Assembly (NCBI GenBank): GCA_023436525.1
Contig: JAEZIW010000229.1
Coordinates: 1 to 22,827 of the forward strand
Length of the DNA stretch: 22,827 bases
From: Bacillota bacterium
GTDB lineage: Bacteria; Bacillota; Clostridia; Christensenellales; SZUA-584
Direction: 5' to 3'
In this document: piece after piece, positions 7,063-13,069 of the stretch
Layout: every line of letters begins with the position of its first letter
Numbering within the stretch: position 1 is the stretch's first letter
Made by a program: the position numbers and the translations under genes
The notes under the pieces: model-generated
Seen by the model: only the letters and a program-made list of their open reading frames with translations
What the model was told of the DNA's origin: nothing
Database searches by the model: none

Positions 7063-7831
7063 CGCCAAGCCTCCTTGATACGCGGATACCGTACCCGATG
7101 GCCACGATGGCCGCAAGCTGAGCCACCAGCAGCGCGATGCCCCAAATACCGCCCGGCCACTGTTCCCCGCCGCTGAGCCATTGCTTGGGGTTCAGCACGT
7201 AAATGTCTTTGATGTAGCGCTCGGAGAGTATGACGAGCACGTAGTAAATAATGAACGGCGAGGCGTACGCCATGTATTTGCTCATAGTCACGGCAGCCAG
7301 CATCGCGCCGATGAGCGACCACAGCGCGCCGCACAGCGCAAACACGAAGGCCCGTCCCAAAATGTCCGCAAAGAAATGCGGCTGCATCATCTGTGTCATC
7401 TGCTCGTCGGGCTTCATTTCCATCGGTGTGAACACCAGCGCGAACAGCACATACGCGATGATGATGCCGATGAACATCACCAGCGCGCCCGAAACAGCCG
7501 TGGCGGCCACCTTGCCGGTGACATAGCGGCGGCGTCCTGAGCGCGGCAGATATTCTTTTAAGTAGCCGCTTTTATAGTCGTCCACAAACGCCGATGTGTA
7601 CGGCAGCGCCGCGAGTATCGGCACGCAGAGCAGCATAACATCTGAACCGAGCGCGGTTAACAGCGTTTGCGCGTGAAAGCCGTTCATTAGGCCGTTCACC
7701 TCGGGCGCTTGCAGCATGGGCACAACGTCTCCCGCTGCGCCGATGATGATGGCGATAACCATGCCTGCTAGCCCTGCGTAAAAGCCCCATGAGGAGAGCG
7801 CGCGGCTTAAGTCTGAGTTGTATTTCTTCAA
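7055..7831 (-). CDS. ABC-2 type transporter permease, TTG start
   Basis: A 258-residue membrane protein with about six hydrophobic segments (roughly 18-36, 58-82, 108-134, 150-180, 183-203 and 226-250). The N-terminal layout, a short basic cytoplasmic end, a first segment, then a loop before PYTSAFVDDYKSGYLKEYL, resembles ABC-2 permeases such as the BcrB-like group, in which this loop faces the cytoplasm. The frame has no ATG: it opens with TTG at 7831 with GGAGG six bases upstream, and an in-frame stop lies just before. It is the first gene of the three-gene ABC unit 7831-5276. A possible promoter with an inverted repeat lies at 7929-7962. Confidence 0.78.
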   Translation of the reverse strand: MKKYNSDLSRALSSWGFYAGLAGMVIAIIIGAAGDVVPMLQAPEVNGLMNGFHAQTLLTALGSDVMLLCVPILAALPYTSAFVDDYKSGYLKEYLPRSGRRRYVTGKVAATAVSGALVMFIGIIIAYVLFALVFTPMEMKPDEQMTQMMQPHFFADILGRAFVFALCGALWSLIGAMLAAVTMSKYMAYASPFIIYYVLVILSERYIKDIYVLNPKQWLSGGEQWPGGIWGIALLVAQLAAIVAIGYGIRVSRRLGDA

Positions 7832-7928
7832 GCATTGCCTCCATGCTGAAAACTATAAATCAAGTTGAGTGATACTTCCATTGTTACTGTGTTTAATGTA
7901 CTTTTCCGTATTATCCCATATAATCTTT

Positions 7929-7962
7929 AGCTTACACGACAGACCGCGTTCTGTCAAGTGTA
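7929..7962 (-). promoter_or_regulatory. Possible promoter with overlapping inverted repeat for the ABC operon
   Basis: On the minus strand TTGACA (7957-7952), a perfect -35 box, is followed after 17 bases by TAAGCT (7934-7929), a weak -10 box. The -35 box overlaps an inverted repeat: GACAGA (7938-7943) and TCTGTC (7950-7955), extended with a two-base bulge by TACAC (7933-7937) and GTGTA (7958-7962). There is no U-run, so a terminator is less likely. An operator controlling the ABC genes is a plausible reading; the -10 box is the weak point. Confidence 0.35.
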
Positions 7963-7970
7963 CAGATGTA

Positions 7971-9290
7971 TCAGTAAGCCTTATTCATATCGTCCGAGTA
8001 GTATGGGTCCAAATTGATAACCCCGCCATCAACAGCGTTCAATACAAATGTCAAATCGACTTGATTTGTTTCCATACCGGTTTTTGCTGCCATCATCTTT
8101 TTATCCTGCGTACAATGAATATACCAAGCCGGCATGTAAATCGCCTCTTTCCGGTTATCCTTCGCAGCCGTGAGCGCCATGTTCATCTCAATGGAGTCGA
8201 CTGTGACCGACTCGCCTGTTGATTCAAATATAAATTTTATCATTTCTCGGATTCGTTCTTGTATATCTGAAAAGGGCATAAGTGTTGCATTATCTGACAC
8301 CGTTTCTGTGATTTCGAACGGAGAGAACCAGTTAAAGCGTTGAACCCTTCCTTGTTCATTAACATAAATCAAGATGTACTCCGGGTAAAAGGGGGATACG
8401 TAAGCATACTCCATTTTCTGAAAGCTTACCATATTCTCAGTGAACCGCCCCTTTATACCGCCGTTGTTCGGCACATATGTTATAAAATAGCCTTTGGATT
8501 GCGGGGTTTGAGAATAGTAACCGAAAATACTCGGAGAAAGCTTTGAATAAAGCTCTGCTTTTTCAAAGCTGCTTACGGTTTTTCCCTTTATCCCAAGATC
8601 ATCCAAAACGGTTTGTGCCGCCGCTGTTGCCGCTTCAATCGTTATATCCACTTCCCCTACCGCATCCTTACCCTCCATTTGCAATAGAGCCTCTGTATAT
8701 ACCGTTCCTTCACAATAACCAAATAAATACTTGGTAAGAGCAACACCGCCATATGTTCCGTCTTCCTGCACTATCAAGCCGGCAATTTCACTTTTCGGTC
8801 CAAGCTCCCAATCTGTGATGTATTCGGGCTCAATGGTTTCAGGTGCATTTTGCAGCATCCCTTCCAGATCCTGTACCCATGTTTCATCGTTGTTCTTTCT
8901 GGCAAGTACTAGTTCGTTCTCTATTTCATCCTTTGTTGGCTCAGGAGCTTTCATTATTTCTCGTCCCTGTACGAAATAATCCAGTATCGGCTTAATTTTG
9001 GATTCGCTAAGCTTCACTTGAGTAGCCTTATATACAGGGAAAGCCGTTACGTCCGGGACAGTAACACTTGCATTAAATGTTGCTTTAATACCATGACCGA
9101 TATCAAGCGTCTCCTGCCAATTTTGAGGTGCATTGTAGACTGTAACAGAAGCGGAAGACCGAACAATCTTCTCCTCAAGATCACCGCCAACAACCACTGC
9201 CTTGTCCGGCGTGGGCTGGCAGGCCGTCAGCAGCAAAGCCGCTGTCAGCGCCGCCATGATGCTTGTATATATCCTGTGCCTACTTCTCAT
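7971..9290 (-). CDS. Lipoprotein, paralogue 1 (DUF6034-like)
   Basis: A 439-residue predicted lipoprotein. Signal peptide 1-23 with lipobox LTAC and lipid-modified C24, followed by QPTPDKAVVV. Domain order shared with the three upstream paralogues: a beta segment with a V-P-V-P pattern (VTVPDVTAFPVYK), a charged helical hairpin (TKDEIENELVLARK to about residue 145), a middle region with a helix of the pattern EAATAAAQTVLDDLGI, and a C-terminal NAVDGGVI motif (about 418-425) that recalls PepSY/YcdB-like beta hairpins. From memory the set resembles the family named DUF6034; that needs a profile search. Start is ATG with GGAG upstream, 23 bases after the previous lipoprotein gene, so they are co-transcribed. 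Located on the outer face of the membrane. Function unknown. Confidence 0.82.
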   Translation of the reverse strand: MRSRHRIYTSIMAALTAALLLTACQPTPDKAVVVGGDLEEKIVRSSASVTVYNAPQNWQETLDIGHGIKATFNASVTVPDVTAFPVYKATQVKLSESKIKPILDYFVQGREIMKAPEPTKDEIENELVLARKNNDETWVQDLEGMLQNAPETIEPEYITDWELGPKSEIAGLIVQEDGTYGGVALTKYLFGYCEGTVYTEALLQMEGKDAVGEVDITIEAATAAAQTVLDDLGIKGKTVSSFEKAELYSKLSPSIFGYYSQTPQSKGYFITYVPNNGGIKGRFTENMVSFQKMEYAYVSPFYPEYILIYVNEQGRVQRFNWFSPFEITETVSDNATLMPFSDIQERIREMIKFIFESTGESVTVDSIEMNMALTAAKDNRKEAIYMPAWYIHCTQDKKMMAAKTGMETNQVDLTFVLNAVDGGVINLDPYYSDDMNKAY

Positions 9291-9300
9291 AGAGACTCCT
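9205..9300 (-). repeat. Duplicated signal-peptide/ribosome-site DNA block, copy A
   Basis: This 96-base block covers the ribosome site, start codon and signal peptide of lipoprotein 1. It aligns without gaps to 10647-10742 at the start of lipoprotein 2, with eight mismatches by my hand count (about 92% identity), whereas the remainder of the two genes shows little DNA similarity. Confidence 0.85.
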
Positions 9301-9313
9301 TGTTTACAGTTTT

Positions 9314-10732
9314 TTATCCCGCTAGTAAATTAACTTCGAGATCAATGTTCGAGCCGTCTATGGCGTTGATTGCAATCACGGATTTAAAGGTTCCTAAACT
9401 GTATTCCTGCTCATAGTAAACAACCCACGCCGGAACAAGCATGTGGTACTTGGGTTCATCTTTCATGGCAATAAGCACGTTCGTCAGCACAACTTTATTC
9501 AGTGTGATCTCCTGCTTTGCAACTTCACCGTACTCCTCCATATAAGCCTGTGTAATAGCACCCTCCGAATATTTAAGACAATCACGAATCTTTTCTTTTA
9601 TTTCATCCAGTCCTTTTATCGGCACATTACCGTTCATGGTTTCAACAACCTGCGTTGGATGCTCCCAATGGAAGCTTTGAATACCATTTTCGTCCACATA
9701 TACCGTCAGGCATTCAGCAAGCCATTGGCTGATGTATTCATCTGATTTTGAGTATAATAGCCCCCCCGTCTCAGAAGGATCAATATAAACCGGTATGCTT
9801 CTACCATCGTTTCTTGCAAAGGTAATCTGCCAGCCTTCAGAGAGGATATCATATGTGAAGCACTCTATAATTCTGGCTTTTTCTGTTTTGGCAATACCGA
9901 AATTCTTAATGCCTAAATCCGAAAGCAGCATTTTCGCGGTTTTCTTCGCTTCTTCTTCATTGATCTTGATATTGTTTATTGTTGTCCCTGCTGGTTCTCC
10001 GGGATAACCTTCTCCTCCAACGATCCATGATTCAGGCTGCAATACGCCATACTTATACGAATAGATGTCTATATATTTCGAATCTGAATTAACATATATT
10101 CGTTTATCATTCGGCAAAGCATAGGTTTTTTCTATGGGGATAGATACCGCATCTTTAGTTATCGCATCGAATGCTTCCGGCTGCGCTTGAGCGATTAAAC
10201 CTTCGAGCTCTGCGATGTCTTCCGCCTGCCCTTCGTAGGGTTCCCAATGGCAATCACCGTCGGTGCCCACATATGCCCCTCTTTTTGCCATAATGAGCTT
10301 GTTTTCCAGTTCCTCTTTTGTATCTGACGTATCGCGGACCCCAATTGCGTCTTTCGTAAAGTAATCAACGATTTTGCTAAGTGCTGCTGTATCAAAATCC
10401 CGCTGCTGCACTTTAAAAACCGGATATTCGTTCACCACAGGCAGAATCACGTCTGCGTCTATTTCACACGTGAGATAAGGCAGTGTATATGTTTCTTTCC
10501 AATGCTCAGTGTAAGTGACGGTTTCTCCGGCATCAGCCTCTTCTATGTTGCCGGTTTCCTTTGAGGCTATAGTTTGCTGCGAAGCCGTCGGCCCGGCGAT
10601 GATGCCTACCAGCTTTCCATCCCCTTTGTTGATTACTACCGCTTCATCCGGCGTGGGCTGGCAGGCGGGCAGCAGCAAAGCCGCTGCCAGCACCGCCATG
10701 ATGATTGTATATATCCTGCGATTACTTCTCAT
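9314..10732 (-). CDS. Lipoprotein, paralogue 2 (DUF6034-like)
   Basis: A 472-residue predicted lipoprotein. Signal peptide 1-23, lipobox LPAC with C24, then QPTPDEAVVINKGD. It shares the paralogue plan: beta segment VILPVVNEYPVFKV, charged helices beginning TKEELENKLIMAKRG, helix EEAKKTAKMLLSDLGI, a C-terminal segment LVPAWVVYYEQ and a terminal NAIDGSNI (about 456-463). I start it at the ATG at 10732, where GGAG lies upstream in a context almost identical to that of lipoprotein 1; the frame runs 19 codons further upstream without a ribosome site. It follows lipoprotein 3 by 88 bases and precedes lipoprotein 1 by 23 bases. Extracellular and membrane-attached; partner or ligand unknown. Confidence 0.82.
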   Translation of the reverse strand: MRSNRRIYTIIMAVLAAALLLPACQPTPDEAVVINKGDGKLVGIIAGPTASQQTIASKETGNIEEADAGETVTYTEHWKETYTLPYLTCEIDADVILPVVNEYPVFKVQQRDFDTAALSKIVDYFTKDAIGVRDTSDTKEELENKLIMAKRGAYVGTDGDCHWEPYEGQAEDIAELEGLIAQAQPEAFDAITKDAVSIPIEKTYALPNDKRIYVNSDSKYIDIYSYKYGVLQPESWIVGGEGYPGEPAGTTINNIKINEEEAKKTAKMLLSDLGIKNFGIAKTEKARIIECFTYDILSEGWQITFARNDGRSIPVYIDPSETGGLLYSKSDEYISQWLAECLTVYVDENGIQSFHWEHPTQVVETMNGNVPIKGLDEIKEKIRDCLKYSEGAITQAYMEEYGEVAKQEITLNKVVLTNVLIAMKDEPKYHMLVPAWVVYYEQEYSLGTFKSVIAINAIDGSNIDLEVNLLAG

Positions 10733-10742
10733 AGAGACTCCT
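10647..10742 (-). repeat. Duplicated signal-peptide/ribosome-site DNA block, copy B
   Basis: Partner of the block at 9205-9300: ribosome site, start codon and the first 28 or so codons of lipoprotein 2, with eight mismatches in 96 bases. The shared stretch stops shortly after the lipid-modified cysteine. Confidence 0.85.
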
Positions 10743-10820
10743 TTGTGATATAAAACGGATGAAAAACCTAGTGCAACAGACAACGCCAATTACACGTCAC
10801 TCAACTCACAGTTTCAAAAA

Positions 10821-12143
10821 TCAGCCCATGGACATAAATTGATCATTCGATACACGCGGTTCTATGTAGCTTCCGTCGATGGCGTTCAAGTAAACGTGAC
10901 AATGAAAAACTGTAGGCTCTTTCTCACCTGCAAATGTCTCGTAGTAGTCGTAATCAACATCCCATGTTGGTATAAGTCTGCCAACATCCGGATGATCTTT
11001 AACATTAATAAGAGAGCTGCCCAGCTTAATTCCATTGACAACAACTGAAGCCTCTTCAACAGACTCCACATAATAAGCATGATTATAAACCAACTGCTGT
11101 TTAATCCGTTCAAGAATATCATCAAAAGCCAACAGCCGAACATTGTTGTATAGTACTTTATTCTGCTTTCCCGCACCGCGGCTGTCATATACCTCAATTC
11201 CTTTATCATCAACAATTATAAACGTACACTCTTGCTCCCATGGTGCTGTGTTAACAGGAGCAGGGCTGCCTTTCCACGTCTCCCAGCTCCCAACATATGA
11301 GGTCTGCAGTCCGTTGCAATCCCGCGTATAGCAGAATTCCCACCCAACTGATGTTGCTTGATCATTCTTATAGCTGATCGATTTTGAGTGATAAGACAGC
11401 AGCATAGTTGGATCGTCATTTAAATTGCGCAAAGTTTGTTCAGCTTTTTTTTGCGCCTCTTCCACAGAAATGCTTGGCTTCATATTTAAAAAATCATTCT
11501 TTTGCTGAGCTGTTTCTGCACCCTCTTCAGGAAGCCAATATTCGTCAGAAATTCTTTGATATTGATAGTGGTTGCTGTTCATTTTACCTATAAAAACTGA
11601 ATATGTATCATCATCTTTATTCTTGCAATAGGCATAGATATCACCTTCATCACTGATTTCATCAAATGAAAACGGCTTGTATTCGGCAGCTTCTGGCGCA
11701 TCCTCCAATTGATCCTGAAGCTCTTTAATGGCGGCCTTATATTCTGGACTTTCAACATCTGAATTTGCTTGATAATAGGCTATTCTTTGAATAATCTCAT
11801 CCTTTGTTAAAACCGGCTCTTTAAACCATGGTTCATCTGGATGAAAATAGTTCATGATTTCCTTATAGTTATTCACATCATAGACTTGCTTTGATACTTC
11901 TATGACGCTGTAACCGTCAGTTTCCGGAACAGTAACCTCCGCTTCTATTTTCAAATTTAAGCCGCTTATTTCTTCCGACTCACTTATGCTTGGCGGTGCT
12001 TCATAAGGTTGAAACGGCGTTTCTTCTATATTCTCTAAATAGTCCACAGCTTTCCCAATAACAGGTGCTTTTTCGGGTGTCAGCTGGCAACCGGTAATAA
12101 TCAATATCATGGACATAAGTAATATTAATAAAACTCTTTTCAT
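10821..12143 (-). CDS. Lipoprotein, paralogue 3 (DUF6034-like)
   Basis: A 440-residue predicted lipoprotein. Signal peptide 1-18, lipobox ITGC with C19, then QLTPEKAPVIGK. Shared plan: beta segment VTVPETDGYSVIEV, helices with TKDEIIQRIAYYQ and AAIKELQDQLEDAPEAAEY, helix VEEAQKKAEQTLRNL, a LIPTWDVDYDYYE strand and NAIDGSYI (about 420-427). The ATG has a strong GGAGGAG ribosome site. It lies 156 bases after the small secreted protein gene, with a GC-rich hairpin between. DNA is clearly more AT-rich than in the ABC genes. No enzymatic motif. The repeated helix-plus-strand units suggest PepSY-like folds, an inference from pattern only. Probably expressed with lipoproteins 1 and 2. Confidence 0.82.
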   Translation of the reverse strand: MKRVLLILLMSMILIITGCQLTPEKAPVIGKAVDYLENIEETPFQPYEAPPSISESEEISGLNLKIEAEVTVPETDGYSVIEVSKQVYDVNNYKEIMNYFHPDEPWFKEPVLTKDEIIQRIAYYQANSDVESPEYKAAIKELQDQLEDAPEAAEYKPFSFDEISDEGDIYAYCKNKDDDTYSVFIGKMNSNHYQYQRISDEYWLPEEGAETAQQKNDFLNMKPSISVEEAQKKAEQTLRNLNDDPTMLLSYHSKSISYKNDQATSVGWEFCYTRDCNGLQTSYVGSWETWKGSPAPVNTAPWEQECTFIIVDDKGIEVYDSRGAGKQNKVLYNNVRLLAFDDILERIKQQLVYNHAYYVESVEEASVVVNGIKLGSSLINVKDHPDVGRLIPTWDVDYDYYETFAGEKEPTVFHCHVYLNAIDGSYIEPRVSNDQFMSMG

Positions 12144-12168
12144 TTTCTCCTCCGATATTATTTAGGAC

Positions 12169-12196
12169 GTCGGCCGCCAATGATACGGCGGCCGAC
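12169..12196 (-). other. Perfect 10-bp GC-rich hairpin between secreted-protein gene and lipoprotein 3
   Basis: GTCGGCCGCC (12169-12178) and GGCGGCCGAC (12187-12196) pair perfectly around an eight-base loop. On the minus strand it is followed by GTCCTAAATAAT with no U-run, so it is not a standard terminator. It lies 25 bases above the lipoprotein 3 start and could protect or pause the transcript, setting different levels of the two products. The remaining about 100 bases of this gap show nothing else. Confidence 0.6.
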
Positions 12197-12299
12197 AATA
12201 AGTATCACAATTGGTAATCCAACGCCTTGTTTCACGGCTATCTCTATGTACAAAGCTGTTTCGGCAAGACTATTTGATAAGGGTCCCTTTAACGTCAAG

Positions 12300-12701
12300 C
12301 TAGAACCACCAAACGCCTGTAAGTCCGCACAGATTACCGTTTTCAGATGAGTTTGCCTTAACATCCACATTAGTGAAGCTACCTGCAAAATAAGCTTGAC
12401 CACCATCTTCCACTTTAGGCGAGTAAGTTTTGGCAGGACTTGCAGTTGTCGAAGTGCCAGCTTTATAGGGGCGCACTGTCAGTGTCACTGAATCGTTCCA
12501 TCGAGTAAAATAACATCCTGGTCCAGCAGCCCAAGAAGCATAAGACTTAGTTTCATTATACATTTTGATTTGTGAGGTTGATGTGCTTGCAGAAATTGTA
12601 TGGGAAGAATGATAAGAAGCCAATGCAGTCGTTGAAAATGCAAAAACCGTAACGACGGCCAGCACCAGTATGATCATTCTTCCAATTCTCGTTTTTTTCA
12701 T
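12300..12701 (-). CDS. Small secreted protein of unknown function
   Basis: A 133-residue protein with a clear signal peptide (1-28, ending TALA-S) and no lipobox, membrane anchor or sortase motif, so it is probably released. The mature part of about 105 residues is Ser/Thr-rich and beta-prone (SYHSSHTISAST, DSVTLTVRPYKAG), holds only two cysteines (C63 and C125), which could form a disulfide, and ends with the aromatic GVWWF. It does not match a family I can name; the size and aromatic end recall lactococcin-972-like secreted peptides, but the likeness is weak. ATG at 12701 with GGAA/AAAGGA upstream. It stands inside a run of lipoprotein genes and has a long structured 5' leader whose first hairpin is shared with lipoprotein 4. 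Confidence 0.78.
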   Translation of the reverse strand: MKKTRIGRMIILVLAVVTVFAFSTTALASYHSSHTISASTSTSQIKMYNETKSYASWAAGPGCYFTRWNDSVTLTVRPYKAGTSTTASPAKTYSPKVEDGGQAYFAGSFTNVDVKANSSENGNLCGLTGVWWF

Positions 12702-12757
12702 TTTAGAAATTCCTTTCTTATTTTCATATTCCTTTGTTTGTGCTACTATCTGCTTAT

Positions 12758-12826
12758 AGTCCTTGCTAAGCCAGCTGCCGCTTTGCGGCAGGGTTCGCGC
12801 CCTTTGGTTTTTGCAAGGACTTTTTT
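12758..12826 (-). ncRNA. Compact multibranched RNA structure in the secreted-protein leader
   Basis: A closing 9-bp helix, AGTCCTTGC (12758-12766) with GCAAGGACT (12813-12821), encloses a CTGCCGC/GCGGCAG hairpin with a three-base loop (12775-12791) and a short AGGG/CCCT hairpin (12790-12803). Read on the minus strand it lies in the 5' leader, 57 bases before the start of the secreted protein gene. Read on the plus strand the closing helix is followed by a run of T (to 12826), so it would serve as a terminator there; no plus-strand gene is evident. I cannot match it to a named riboswitch. Confidence 0.5.
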
Positions 12827-12851
12827 ATACCCTCATACACATCAACTCCTT
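12825..12851 (-). promoter_or_regulatory. Leader mini-ORF with its own ribosome site (leader 1)
   Basis: AAGGAG (12851-12846) is followed after nine bases by ATG AGG GTA TAA (12836-12825); an in-frame ATG TGT precedes it, so the peptide would be MRV or MCMRV. It lies between the shared leader hairpin and the multibranched structure. A comparable mini-ORF sits at the same place in leader 2 (14590-14618). Confidence 0.4.
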
Positions 12852-12874
12852 TGCGTCCCACTTTTGGGGAGATG

Positions 12875-12921
12875 GCAGGCCATGCAATATATCTGATTTG
12901 ATGGCTGATTACATGGCCTGC
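12875..12921 (-). promoter_or_regulatory. Shared leader hairpin, copy 1 (upstream of secreted protein)
   Basis: Arms 12875-12888 and 12908-12921 form a 14-bp stem with a 19-base loop. The single non-Watson-Crick position (12885 with 12911) is a G-U pair only if the minus strand is transcribed. Adjacent sequence on the 3' side, reading CATCTCCCC, is also shared with copy 2. It lies 174 bases upstream of the gene at 12701. The remaining intergenic bases up to 13069 are AT-rich with one weak imperfect hairpin near 12931-12970 and no clear terminator for lipoprotein 4. Confidence 0.7.
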
Positions 12922-13069
12922 AGGGAAAACCAGATAATTGGGTTTTTCAAAAAAAACCTTTCGTTATCTATAACTATTTAGCAACACAAATTTGTAGTAA
13001 TAATTCTAAATATATCGTCATAATATAGGTATTCAAGTTAAATCAGCATTTTCTGCATACTAAACCTCT

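Noticed and set aside
12158..12406. 82-codon minus-strand frame ending in a hydrophobic segment with a basic tail
   Set aside because: It overlaps the secreted-protein gene, lacks a start with a ribosome site in its non-overlapping part, and its end is encoded by the GC-rich hairpin.
12758..12921. Cyclic-di-GMP-I (GEMM) riboswitch in the secreted-protein leader
   Set aside because: The minus strand has GGGACGCAAAG, a word typical of that riboswitch, and later GGCAGC, but the GGCAAACC segment and the correct spacing and helices are absent.
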